DNA from: Paludibacteraceae bacterium
GTDB taxonomy: Bacteria; Bacteroidota; Bacteroidia; Bacteroidales; Paludibacteraceae
Assembly: GCA_017456885.1 (NCBI GenBank)
Contig: JAFTIM010000016.1
Span: 1-64,000, forward strand
DNA: 64,000 nucleotides
Direction: 5' to 3'
Shown here: piece by piece, positions 1 to 8,061 of the stretch
How positions within the stretch are numbered: the first letter of the stretch is position 1
How the letters are laid out: each line of letters begins with the position of its first letter
Program-made: the position numbers and the translations under genes
Notes under the pieces: generated by a model
Databases searched by the model: none
What the model was told of the DNA's origin: nothing
The model's input: only the letters and a program-made list of their open reading frames with translations

Positions 1-299
1 ATGCCGAATGGACGGAGTTGCGTGAAAACTGTGAATGGACTTTGACAAGCGACTATAACGGCACAGGCGTAAAAGGACGAGTCGTAACGAGCAAAACCAA
101 CGGTAACCATATCTTTCTCCCTGCGGCGGGCTATCGCAGCAGCGGTGTCTTGAACGACGCGGGCAGCTACGGCTGCTATTGGTCGAGTTCGCTCAACACG
201 GACAACCCGAGCTACGTGTGGGACGTGTTGTTCCACTCGAAATACGTGGGCAACGGCCACAGCCGCGACTACGGTCAATCCGTCCGCCCTGTTCTTTAA
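1..299 (+). CDS. FISUMP-domain protein, 3' end only
   Basis: The reading frame is open from the first bases (frame starting at base 3) to the TAA at 297-299, so only about the last 98 residues are present and the true start lies left of the window. The translation aligns without difficulty to the C-terminus of the complete lipoprotein at 60818-62281, with the shared landmarks FLPAAGY, YWSSSL and SVRPVL. That places it in the Fibrobacter succinogenes major paralogous (FISUMP) family, a C-type-lectin-like fold of surface lipoproteins with no assigned function. Flanking DNA blocks are identical between the two genes, while the codons between them differ heavily (see findings). It is more GC-rich than the genes at 3199-4609. 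A bidirectional terminator follows at 446-488. Confidence 0.85.
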   Translation, partial: AEWTELRENCEWTLTSDYNGTGVKGRVVTSKTNGNHIFLPAAGYRSSGVLNDAGSYGCYWSSSLNTDNPSYVWDVLFHSKYVGNGHSRDYGQSVRPVL

Positions 300-445
300 A
301 GCCCCCCAGCCCCCTAAAGGGGGAGAAAAATGGTAGGGACGCATCGAATGCGTCCGCAGAAAAAACCGTAGGGACGTCGCGTGCGGCGTCCCTACATCTT
401 TTATAAAATGAATATAAAAAATCGACCTTGGCGGGTGTCCGCCAC
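300..445. repeat. Palindromic intergenic repeat (copy 1)
   Basis: The stretch holds several stacked palindromes: CCCCCTAAAGGGGG, the 19-base GGACGCATCGAATGCGTCC near 338-356, a longer hairpin with arms GTAGGGACGTCGC and GCGGCGTCCCTAC near 369-396, and TGGCGG/CCGCCA at 429-444. The first three parts recur in the same order after the other FISUMP gene (62288-62400). It resembles REP-like extragenic palindromes and encodes nothing visible. Confidence 0.75.
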
Positions 446-488
446 AAAAAAAAAGAAGCAGTAGGAGTCCTGCTGCTTCTTTTTTTTG
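446..488. terminator. Bidirectional intrinsic terminator
   Basis: An A-run leads into AGAAGCAG (about 454-461), which pairs with CTGCTTCT (473-480), followed by a T-run. Because the stem is flanked by A on one side and T on the other it can stop transcription both of the FISUMP gene on the plus strand and of the convergent gene at 501-1691 on the minus strand. Confidence 0.85.
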
Positions 489-500
489 TGTAGAAAATAT

Positions 501-1691
501 CTATCGCCGTGTATTGCTGCTGCGTGAACTGCTCGAAGAGCTCCGCGACGAGGAACTTGATGAAGCACTCCTGCCCGACGACGAAGAACGGCTGCTGTTA
601 CTGCTTGCCGAGCGGTAGCTCGAGCCATTGCTTCTTGAGGAAGAAGACGTTCTGACACCGGAGGTGCCTCTCGTTGTTGTGGTTGCAGAACGCGAAACGC
701 TTGTTCGGGGCATCGAATTCCTGCTACTGCTTGTACTTACCGAAGTGCGGGTAGCGGTACTCGTGCTTCTCTGTGTCGTGCTTGCTGCCTTGGCACGCGT
801 GTCGGTTGTACGTTGCGAAGAAACCCTTGCCGTGCTGTTGCTTGCACTTCTGCTTGAGGTTACGTTTGATGTGGTACGACCTGTTCGGGTATTGGTAACC
901 GCAGGGCGTGCCGTGCGTACACTTTGTGCAGTACTTCGGTTGGCCATTTGCAAACTGCGTTTGTTTTGTATCTGAGGGTTTGTCTGTCGTGCCGAAAACG
1001 ACTGCGTAGGATTGGCTTTTGCGTAATCGCGACGCGAAATGGCAGGGCGTACCTCGCGATAAGCGGGGCGGGGCGAATGTGCATACCGATAACTGCAATG
1101 ATGATGTCTGTTGTATTCGTAGATGTGTTGGCGATACAAATGCGCATAAATACAATGATGATGATGGTAGTAAGGAGGATAATATCCCCAATAATAAGGC
1201 GAATACCACGGGTGGTAGTAAGCAACCCAAAAATAATCGTAAATAACAGGCGTATAAATGTAAACCGGCTCGATGATGTAGTTCTCGCCATAAATATAGG
1301 GGTCGCCAATGACTTGTACGGATGTCGTTTTGGTTTTCGTTTCTTTTTCCACTAAAATGGTAGCCACGTCTTGATAAATGTCTTGGGCTAAAACCGCTTG
1401 AATGATGATGATGTGCAGGTTGTTTTCCACCTCTTCTACCACACGCAAATAATCCACTTCGCCATCGTTGTTCAAATCGAGGTTCGAAAGTTGATTTTCC
1501 GAATCATTGAGTCGTTGCTCGAATTCTTCCAAGTTTTTCACTTGTCCGAAAAGATTGGCAACTGCTGTCAGTTCAAGATTTTCGCTGATGTCGGTGTTTT
1601 TTGCTTCAATCGTGATTTCGTCAGCTTTTATGTTTTGAGTCGAAAGCAATAAGATACTCGTTAAACATGCAATTAAATGTCTTGTTTTCAT
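501..1691 (-). CDS. Secreted His/Tyr-rich and Ser/Arg-rich protein, function unknown
   Basis: About 396 residues. I take the ATG at 1691 (MKTRHLIACL) rather than the in-frame TTG three codons upstream, because it starts a clean signal peptide ending near ADEI. Residues about 70-90 contain an EF-hand/dockerin-like acidic loop (DLNNDGEVDYLRV). A middle section is extremely rich in Tyr and His (YYHHHHCIYAH and RHHHCSYRYAH), which could bind metal. The last roughly 110 residues are almost only Ser, Arg and Thr and probably disordered. No enzyme family is recognisable. The order acidic loop, His/Tyr region, basic tail suggests an envelope protein, but no function is claimed. Confidence 0.7.
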   Translation of the reverse strand: MKTRHLIACLTSILLLSTQNIKADEITIEAKNTDISENLELTAVANLFGQVKNLEEFEQRLNDSENQLSNLDLNNDGEVDYLRVVEEVENNLHIIIIQAVLAQDIYQDVATILVEKETKTKTTSVQVIGDPYIYGENYIIEPVYIYTPVIYDYFWVAYYHPWYSPYYWGYYPPYYHHHHCIYAHLYRQHIYEYNRHHHCSYRYAHSPRPAYREVRPAISRRDYAKANPTQSFSARQTNPQIQNKRSLQMANRSTAQSVRTARPAVTNTRTGRTTSNVTSSRSASNSTARVSSQRTTDTRAKAASTTQRSTSTATRTSVSTSSSRNSMPRTSVSRSATTTTRGTSGVRTSSSSRSNGSSYRSASSNSSRSSSSGRSASSSSSSRSSSSSSRSSNTRR

Positions 1692-1795
1692 AAGGCTCAA
1701 TTTTTAAAAGTTATTTATCAATATGACAGAGAATGTTTCTCAAAGTTTAATTCGACAATAAAACATATTTTGTCGCTGAAAGTTCGCTTTTTTTG

Positions 1796-2917
1796 TTATA
1801 AGCACTCTTTTAAGCGTTGCAAAAAGATGTCGGCTTGTTGTTTCGACAGGCAGAGCGGTGGCAATAATCGGATGATGTTTGTTCCGCTTGCGCCTGTGAA
1901 TATTTTCTTTTCGAAAAGCAGTCTTTTTCTTAATTCTTTTGCATCAAAATCAAATTCAATGCCAATCATCAATCCTTTGCCCCGCACATCTTTGATGTTT
2001 GGCAGCATTTTGAGCTCTTTTAGCAAGTAACTGCCCACATTGGCAGCATTCTCAATCAGTTTTTCGTTTTTTATCACGTCGAGTACGGCAATGGCAGCTG
2101 TACAAGCAAAATGATTGCCTCCGAATGTGGTTCCTAACATTCCGTAAACAGGTTTGAACATCGGACTGATAAGTACTCCGCCGATAGGGAATCCGTTGCC
2201 CATTCCTTTGGCTGTGGTAATTATGTCGGGGCGAATGTCGGCGTATTGATGGGCAAAAAACTTGCCGCTCCGACCGTAGCCCGATTGTATTTCGTCCAAA
2301 ATCAAGACGGTGTTTGTTTCGGTACACTCCTTGCGAAGATGTTTCAGAAAATGCTCGGTCGGAATTTGTATGCCGCCTACACCTTGAATGCCCTCGATAA
2401 TGACTGCGGCCACGTCGTTTCTACGAAGAGTGTTGCTCACCGCCTCTGCATCGTTCAGAGGGATGTATTCCACCTCCATGGCTTTGTTGATTGGAGCGGT
2501 GATGTTGGGATTGTCGGTTACCCGTACGGCAGCCGATGTGCGCCCGTGAAACGCTTTGCGGAACGATACGATTTTGCTGCGATTGTTGTAAAAAGATGCC
2601 AGTTTAAGAGCATTTTCGTTTGCTTCGGCACCCGAATTTATCAGAAATAGCGAATAATCATCGTAACCGCTTATTTTGCCGAGTTTTTCAGCTAATTCGG
2701 CTTGCAGAGGGTTGATTACTGAATTGGAATAGAAAATCAACTCTTCCAATTGTTTTTTCATTTTTTCGACGAAGTACGGATGCGAATGCCCTATGGAGAT
2801 AACGGCATGACCGCCGTATAGATCCAAATATTCGTTTCCTTGCTTGTCGTAGGTATTACAGAGTTTCCCCTTGTCGATTTCGATGTCGAACAGGGGATAT
2901 ACGTCAAATGGTTTCAT
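1796..2917 (-). CDS. argD: Acetylornithine/succinylornithine aminotransferase
   Basis: A 373-residue class III PLP-dependent aminotransferase. It has the GHSHP stretch near the N-terminus, the NSGAEANENALKLA cofactor motif, the DEIQSGYGRSGKFFAHQ segment and the Schiff-base lysine in TTAKGMGNGFPIGG. ArgD converts N-acylglutamate semialdehyde to N-acylornithine in arginine synthesis; Bacteroidetes commonly use succinylated intermediates, so the natural substrate may be N-succinylornithine (inference from the lineage). The gene stands alone here, with no other arg genes beside it. A perfect minus-strand -7 box lies just upstream (2946-2953). The reading frame is intact and of normal length. Confidence 0.9.
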   Translation of the reverse strand: MKPFDVYPLFDIEIDKGKLCNTYDKQGNEYLDLYGGHAVISIGHSHPYFVEKMKKQLEELIFYSNSVINPLQAELAEKLGKISGYDDYSLFLINSGAEANENALKLASFYNNRSKIVSFRKAFHGRTSAAVRVTDNPNITAPINKAMEVEYIPLNDAEAVSNTLRRNDVAAVIIEGIQGVGGIQIPTEHFLKHLRKECTETNTVLILDEIQSGYGRSGKFFAHQYADIRPDIITTAKGMGNGFPIGGVLISPMFKPVYGMLGTTFGGNHFACTAAIAVLDVIKNEKLIENAANVGSYLLKELKMLPNIKDVRGKGLMIGIEFDFDAKELRKRLLFEKKIFTGASGTNIIRLLPPLCLSKQQADIFLQRLKECL

Positions 2918-2945
2918 CGTTATATAGTTTCGTTTTATAGCTTAC

Positions 2946-2953
2946 AAAAATAA
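2946..2953 (-). promoter_or_regulatory. Bacteroidales -7 box for argD
   Basis: On the minus strand this reads TATTTTTG, a perfect match to TAnnTTTG. Transcription would start near 2939, about 22 nt before the argD ATG. The rest of the 281-base gap up to 3198 shows only AT-rich sequence. Confidence 0.6.
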
Positions 2954-3198
2954 ATAAAAACAAAAAGAGTTTAATTTTAAATAAAAAGATTCTGAATGAA
3001 GATTATCATATATGTTATGCGTAAGATTTGTATATTATTGAGTAATAGATAGTTATAAAATGCTTGTTAAAAAGGACCAACAAGGACTTTTTTTCTGAAA
3101 AATTTTTATATTTTCTTTGCAAATGAAAATGATGCGCAAATTTTTCTAGTGTAATCCGAAAAACTATAAAAGAGTAGGAATGATTTTTAATTTATGTT

Positions 3199-4290
3199 AT
3201 GAAAAATTTTAAGATTTTAATTACTAATGTATTGGTTGGAGTGCTGTTATTTTCATGCTCTACACCAGATGAAGATGCTATGGAACTTGCTACTCAATAT
3301 AATGATATATTGAGTAAGTATAGCAAGTGTACGTCCCAAGCAGGTTTTGTTCAAACTAAATCTAAAGCTTATTCTGCAATCCAATTAGAGTACGAGGAAT
3401 GTGAAGAAAAGTACTCCTCTGATGCGGAGAAGAGTAAATTGTTTCATGATGTTTTTCAAAAAGAAACACAAGCCATGAATGATGCTTATCAAGAGGCTTA
3501 TGCAAAATTTATTGAAAACGCATTGACTAACGGAGAATGGTATAAACCGTGTATTAAGAGTGGATGGTATATTTACTCTTTTAAAGAAGGAAAGTTCAAT
3601 ATTGTAGGTAGCAAAAATGCAATAGATTACTCTCTATCTACAGATACTATCTTCTTTAATGATGATGAAAAAAACGTAGTTGTTGTTGATTTTGGCTATG
3701 ATACAAATAGCTTTACCATGAAAGATGTAAAAACAAATGAATCAGTATCTTTCGAAAGACCAACGGATCGTGGCAAAATTTGCGGAAGTTGGTACTATTC
3801 GGGTGTTAATTGCACTATAAAGAATAATGGTAAGCTTGTTTTTGGCGCTCTTACTTATAATTGGAAATTAACAAATGGAGCATTTTTGCTAAATGGAAGT
3901 AATGCTGGAAAAATAACAATTAAAGATATTGACCATTTTACAGTAGGCTATGAGAAATGGTCTAGAACGTATAAAAAAGGCCCATCTTCCGTTTCATTCT
4001 TGTTTGACAAAGATAATCAAGTAGATGATCCCGTAGAGAAACAGTCTTCTTCTAGTGGTTCAGGAGATTGGGATTCAGTATTAGATGACTTTGAAGATTT
4101 TGTAGATAGTTATGTTAAGTTGTATAAGAAAGCCATGGATGGCGATATGTCTGCTATATCTGAATATCCCAAAGTTTTGTCAAAAGCAGAAAGCCTTTCT
4201 AATAAATTAAGCAATGCAGAGTCAGATTTGACGTCGGCTCAATTAAGTAGATATACAAAAATATTAAATAAAATGACATCGGTTTATTAA
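3199..4290 (+). CDS. Lipoprotein with C-terminal DUF6591-like helical domain
   Basis: A 363-residue lipoprotein: signal peptide with lipobox LLFSC, then an acidic helical segment (about residues 25-110), a beta-rich central part (about 115-270) containing two Trp/Tyr/Gly-rich strands, a short Ser/Gly linker and a C-terminal helical bundle (about 290-363) whose pattern of acidic and alternating Leu/Ser residues resembles DUF6591. The central part suggests a lipocalin-like or barrel domain, but this is only an impression. The gene is clearly AT-rich and is followed by a small membrane protein gene 19 bases later and a strong terminator, so the two likely form a transcription unit. The function is unknown. 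Confidence 0.75.
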   Translation: MKNFKILITNVLVGVLLFSCSTPDEDAMELATQYNDILSKYSKCTSQAGFVQTKSKAYSAIQLEYEECEEKYSSDAEKSKLFHDVFQKETQAMNDAYQEAYAKFIENALTNGEWYKPCIKSGWYIYSFKEGKFNIVGSKNAIDYSLSTDTIFFNDDEKNVVVVDFGYDTNSFTMKDVKTNESVSFERPTDRGKICGSWYYSGVNCTIKNNGKLVFGALTYNWKLTNGAFLLNGSNAGKITIKDIDHFTVGYEKWSRTYKKGPSSVSFLFDKDNQVDDPVEKQSSSSGSGDWDSVLDDFEDFVDSYVKLYKKAMDGDMSAISEYPKVLSKAESLSNKLSNAESDLTSAQLSRYTKILNKMTSVY

Positions 4291-4309
4291 TTTTAAAATA
4301 GTTTTAATT

Positions 4310-4609
4310 ATGAGTAATTTAGAAAATAAGCCTGCAAAAGGTAGATTACACTGGTTAATTCCAGTTTTGGAAATAGTTGTTGTTATACTATTCTTGGCAA
4401 TCGGTTTCGGTGGAATAATGGAAGCTTTTCAAAGTATGGATTTTGCCGGAATATTTGAAAGTGTCATAGGTGCAATGATATTTTTGATTGTTGCAGTTGT
4501 GGCGATAACTATTATGTGTTTTATTCCTGTGTTCAAATCTAAAGGGAATCTGTGGTGTGCTATTTGGAATATTATATGGTTATGTTGGTTAGTTTACGGA
4601 ATTATTTAA
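4310..4609 (+). CDS. Small three-helix membrane protein, unknown
   Basis: A 99-residue protein with a short polar N-terminus (MSNLENKPAKG) and three hydrophobic segments at about residues 14-34, 48-70 and 80-98. Nothing in it identifies a family. It follows the lipoprotein at 3199-4290 after 19 bases and precedes a terminator at 4633-4660, so it is probably co-transcribed with that lipoprotein. Confidence 0.7.
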   Translation: MSNLENKPAKGRLHWLIPVLEIVVVILFLAIGFGGIMEAFQSMDFAGIFESVIGAMIFLIVAVVAITIMCFIPVFKSKGNLWCAIWNIIWLCWLVYGII

Positions 4610-4632
4610 TATGCAGATAACACGAATTTTGA

Positions 4633-4660
4633 AAAAGAACAGCAATATTGCTGTTCTTTT
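4633..4660 (+). terminator. Intrinsic terminator
   Basis: Perfect 14-bp inverted repeat (AAAAGAACAGCAAT at 4633-4646 against its complement at 4647-4660) followed by a T-rich stretch. It closes the unit 3199-4609. Confidence 0.9.
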
Positions 4661-4700
4661 GTTTTTTGTTTAGAAATAAAAAGGATAGAAATATCTTTTT

Positions 4701-4727
4701 TTTGTTTGTGTAAATTGCGTATATTTG
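4701..4727 (+). promoter_or_regulatory. Promoter of the bamD operon
   Basis: TATATTTG at 4720-4727 matches the -7 consensus exactly. TTTG occurs at 4701-4704 and 4705-4708, in the range expected for the -33 element. Transcription would start near 4734, leaving a leader of only a few bases before the ATG at 4739, which argues for a start at 4739 and not at the upstream in-frame GTG. Confidence 0.75.
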
Positions 4728-4738
4728 CAAACTTAAAA

Positions 4739-5548
4739 ATGAAAATGGGGAAACGTCTATTTTGGGTTGTAATAGTGAGTGTTTTTGCGGTTTCGTGCGG
4801 TACTTATCGTAAGATACAAAAAAGTCAGGATCCGGAATTGAAGTATAATGCTGCAAAAAACTATTTCCAAGATAAAAAATACTCCAAAGCGGCAAGTTTG
4901 TTCGACGATTTGTCAACTTATTATCGGGGGACGCGCAAAGCTCAAGAGATTTTGTATATGTTGGCAGAGTCGTATATGGGTCAAAAGGATTATTATTCGG
5001 CAGCAGAACATTACAAAATTTATGTAAAAAACTTTCCGCAAGGCGATTATATACGCGAATGTACTTATATGAAAGGGTATTGCAACTATTTGCTTTCGCC
5101 CGATGCTCGTTTAGATCAAACATATACGCACGAAGCCATTGCCGCATTTGAGGATTTTGTTGCTGCGTTTCCAAATTCGGATAAAGTGCCCGAAGCGTAT
5201 GGTTACATTGAGGAATTAAATGAAAAGTTGGCTTACAAAGCCTATTTGAATGCGAAACTTTATTACAATTTGGGAATTTATCTGGGTAATAACTATCGTT
5301 CGGCGATTATTGTGGCGGAAAATGCGCTGAAAGATTATCCCGAAACAAAATATCGTGAAGATTTGTTCTTTTTGATATTAAGTGCAAAGTACAAAGAAGC
5401 GGTGCATAGTGTTGCTGAGAGAAAGCAAGAACGTTATCGCGAGGTTGTTGATGAGTATTACAATTATGAAAACGAATTTCCCGATGGGAAAAATATAAAA
5501 ACGGCAAAAAAGTATTTTAAAGAAGCTAATAACCATATAAAAGAATAA
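4739..5548 (+). CDS. bamD: Outer membrane assembly lipoprotein BamD
   Basis: A 269-residue TPR lipoprotein. Signal peptide and lipobox AVSC are followed by tetratricopeptide-type repeats (for example AAKNYFQDKKYSKAASLFDDL and AAEHYKIYVKNFPQGDY), matching the BamD/YfiO family that supports BamA in folding outer membrane beta-barrels. In-frame GTG and ATG candidates exist; the ATG at 4739 begins the signal peptide and fits the promoter. It opens a housekeeping run with an omega-like subunit gene 4 bases downstream and then coaBC, DUF4835 and recN, a gene order often seen in Bacteroidetes. Confidence 0.9.
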   Translation: MKMGKRLFWVVIVSVFAVSCGTYRKIQKSQDPELKYNAAKNYFQDKKYSKAASLFDDLSTYYRGTRKAQEILYMLAESYMGQKDYYSAAEHYKIYVKNFPQGDYIRECTYMKGYCNYLLSPDARLDQTYTHEAIAAFEDFVAAFPNSDKVPEAYGYIEELNEKLAYKAYLNAKLYYNLGIYLGNNYRSAIIVAENALKDYPETKYREDLFFLILSAKYKEAVHSVAERKQERYREVVDEYYNYENEFPDGKNIKTAKKYFKEANNHIKE

Positions 5549-5552
5549 AACA

Positions 5553-5879
5553 ATGGATTTAAAAAAGACAAATGCACCTGATACTATTATCACGCGCGAC
5601 ATGAACCAAATGAGTGAAGAGGTAGGTAATGTGTATGAATTGGTAAATATTCTTGGAAAACGTGCTAATCAGATTTCTACGGAAATTAAGAATGAATTAG
5701 GTAAAAAATTGCAAGAGTATAGTTCTGTTTCAGATAATTTGGAAGAGGTGTTTGAGAATAGAGAGCAGATTGCTATTTCGCGTTATTACGAGAAACTACC
5801 CAAGCCTACCTTGATGGCAATTCAGGAATTTGATGATAATAAAATTTATTATCGCAATCCGACAGAAATAACAGAATAA
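5553..5879 (+). CDS. rpoZ: RNA polymerase omega subunit, Bacteroidetes type
   Basis: A 108-residue protein of the Rpb6/omega superfamily: TIITRDMNQMSEEVGNVYELVNILGKRANQIS corresponds to the conserved omega N-terminal helix region. Omega assists assembly of the beta' subunit. The Bacteroidetes form is divergent and is often annotated only as a DNA-directed RNA polymerase omega-like or Rpb6 family protein, so the symbol rests on the family and on position between bamD and coaBC. The short C-terminal extension is polar. Confidence 0.8.
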   Translation: MDLKKTNAPDTIITRDMNQMSEEVGNVYELVNILGKRANQISTEIKNELGKKLQEYSSVSDNLEEVFENREQIAISRYYEKLPKPTLMAIQEFDDNKIYYRNPTEITE

Positions 5880-5954
5880 AAACGTTTGGTAAAATGAAAA
5901 TAAGGTAAAGGTTTGAAGTTCATTGGACTTTGACTTTTATCTTTTTGTTTTTTT

Positions 5955-7154
5955 ATGTTGAAAGGTAAAAAAATAATATTGGGGGTAACCGGAGGTATTG
6001 CGGCTTACAAATCTGCAATTATTGTACGTGAACTTGTAAAGCGAGGTTCTGAAGTCAGGGTTGTAATGACGGAAACGGCAAAACAATTCATTACGCCGCT
6101 TACCATGGCGACCCTTTCGAAAAATCCGGTGATGACGGCGTTTTTTGACCCTACAAACGGAGCATGGAACAGCCATGTGAGTTTGGGTTTATGGGCAGAT
6201 GCTTATTTGATAGCACCGGCAACTGCCAATACAATCGGAAAAATGGCAAACGGAATTGCCGATAATTTGTTGCTCACAACGTATTTGTCGGCTAAATGCC
6301 CCGTATTTGTCGCTCCTGCAATGGATTTGGATATGTATCGGCATTCTGCTACACAAAAGAATTTGGCTGCATTGGAGAATGCAGGGTGTCATCTGATAAA
6401 CCCCGCTTCCGGTTTTCTTGCAAGCGGACTTGAGGGCAAGGGACGTATGGAGGAACCCGCGAATATTGTTGGGTATCTTGAAAATTTCTTCTCCGAAATG
6501 CCGAAATTAAGCGGAAAGCATATCGTGGTAACCGCCGGACCTACTTATGAAAAGATAGATCCTGTACGTTTTATTGGAAACTATTCGAGTGGGAAAATGG
6601 GTTTTGCCATTGCCGAACGATGTGCCGAACTCGGTGCGGAGGTAACTCTTGTTACGGGGCCTGTGGCTTTGGAGTGTGTTCATTCGTCGATAAAACGCAT
6701 TGATGTGGAGTCGGCAGAGCAGATGTACAATGCGGTGGTTGAGGCGTTTCCGAAATCGGATGGTGCTATATTGTCGGCAGCGGTTGCCGATTTCAAACCA
6801 TTGCATCAAGCCGAAACAAAACTGAAAAGAGGAGAAAATGAACTGATGCTTGAACTTTCGCCTACAACCGATATTGCCGCTGCATTAGGAAAGCAAAAGA
6901 AAGCAAATCAGTTTTTGGTTGGCTTTGCATTAGAAACGGATAATGAAATGCAAAATGCACAACTCAAACTGAAGAAAAAGAATTTGGATTTTATCGTGCT
7001 TAATTCAACGCAGAATGCTCAAACTTGCTTTGGTTACGATACAAATAAAATTTGGATTGTAAAAAAAGACGGTACTCAACAGGAATTCCCGCTAAAAAGT
7101 AAGAAAGAGGTTGCGTGTGATATCGTAAACGAAATTGTTGAATGTGTAAAATGA
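5955..7154 (+). CDS. coaBC: Bifunctional phosphopantothenoylcysteine decarboxylase/synthetase
   Basis: A 399-residue two-domain enzyme that makes 4'-phosphopantetheine for coenzyme A. The N-terminal flavoprotein domain (about 1-175) starts LGVTGGIAAYKS, contains the active-site His in NSHVSLG and the segments APATANTIGKMANGIADN and PAMDLDMY. The C-terminal CoaB domain (about 190-399) has TAGPTYEKIDPVRFIGNYSSG for nucleotide binding and the catalytic-lysine region KLKRGENEL. Length is normal. The stop overlaps the ATG of the DUF4835 gene. Confidence 0.95.
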   Translation: MLKGKKIILGVTGGIAAYKSAIIVRELVKRGSEVRVVMTETAKQFITPLTMATLSKNPVMTAFFDPTNGAWNSHVSLGLWADAYLIAPATANTIGKMANGIADNLLLTTYLSAKCPVFVAPAMDLDMYRHSATQKNLAALENAGCHLINPASGFLASGLEGKGRMEEPANIVGYLENFFSEMPKLSGKHIVVTAGPTYEKIDPVRFIGNYSSGKMGFAIAERCAELGAEVTLVTGPVALECVHSSIKRIDVESAEQMYNAVVEAFPKSDGAILSAAVADFKPLHQAETKLKRGENELMLELSPTTDIAAALGKQKKANQFLVGFALETDNEMQNAQLKLKKKNLDFIVLNSTQNAQTCFGYDTNKIWIVKKDGTQQEFPLKSKKEVACDIVNEIVECVK

Positions 7155-8056
7155 AAGTATTCAGAGTGTTTCTCATGATGTGTATGTTTGCAGGGATTGC
7201 ATCGGCACAAGAGTTGAATTGCAATTTGCAAATCAATTCGTCGCAGATACAAATTGCGAACAAACAAGTGTTTGAAACGCTTCAGAAAGACTTGAACGAC
7301 TTTATGAACAATCGGCATTGGACGTCAGGCATTTATGCAGTTGGCGAACGTATCGATTGTAATTTTATGATAACGATACAATCGTATGCCGACAATGTGT
7401 TTACTACCGAATTGCAAATACAGGCACGACGTCCTGTTTATAATACCTCGTATAATACTTCGACTTTCAATTTCAAAGACGAGCAATTTAATTTTACATA
7501 CGTAGAGTACGACCCCATCGAAATAAATACAACAACATACGAATCCAATCTGACGGCCGTATTGGCTTATTATGCGTACATTATAATTGGATTGGATTTG
7601 GATTCGTATTCCAAACTTGGAGGTACGGAATGTTTTCGTCAAGCGGAAAATATAGTGAATTTGATGCAAAGCAAGTCCGACCAAAATGAATCTGCCGGAT
7701 GGAAAGCATTTGAAAGCAATCGGAATCGTTATGCGTTAATCAATAATCTGATGGATGAACGTTTCCGAAAATATCGAGAGTTTTTCTATGTATATCATCG
7801 TCAGGGGTTAGATGAGATGAGTATGAACGTGGCGAATGCACGAGCCAAAATAGCCGAAGGGTTGCCCGTGTTGCGCGAAATCAATCGTATGCAACCGTCG
7901 GCAGTTGCTATTCAGGCTTTCTTGGATTCTAAAAACGACGAAATCATCAATATTTTTTCAAAGAAAGGAACCGCAAAAGAAAAAAACGATGTTTATGAAA
8001 TAATGACCGATGTCAATCCCACATTGACTTCGCGTTATGAAACCATTAAGCAATAA
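7151..8056 (+). CDS. DUF4835 family secreted protein
   Basis: About 301 residues with a signal peptide ending at ASAQE. The start at 7151 shares bases with the coaBC stop (ATGA), which is typical translational coupling; an in-frame ATG three codons earlier is possible. The protein has the DUF4835 layout, with QELNCNLQINSSQIQ just after the signal and RRPVYNTSYNTSTFNFKDE in the middle. The family has no assigned function; its regular place between coaBC and recN in Bacteroidetes is the only clue. Confidence 0.85.
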   Translation: MKVFRVFLMMCMFAGIASAQELNCNLQINSSQIQIANKQVFETLQKDLNDFMNNRHWTSGIYAVGERIDCNFMITIQSYADNVFTTELQIQARRPVYNTSYNTSTFNFKDEQFNFTYVEYDPIEINTTTYESNLTAVLAYYAYIIIGLDLDSYSKLGGTECFRQAENIVNLMQSKSDQNESAGWKAFESNRNRYALINNLMDERFRKYREFFYVYHRQGLDEMSMNVANARAKIAEGLPVLREINRMQPSAVAIQAFLDSKNDEIINIFSKKGTAKEKNDVYEIMTDVNPTLTSRYETIKQ

Positions 8057-8061
8057 TATCA

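Noticed and set aside
2954..3198. Possible small RNA or leader before the lipoprotein at 3199
   Set aside because: Only AT-rich sequence with no convincing stem or conserved box; nothing could be supported.
4706..4738. GTG start 11 codons upstream for bamD
   Set aside because: It overlaps the -7 box at 4720-4727, so it would lie outside the transcript; the signal peptide begins at 4739.
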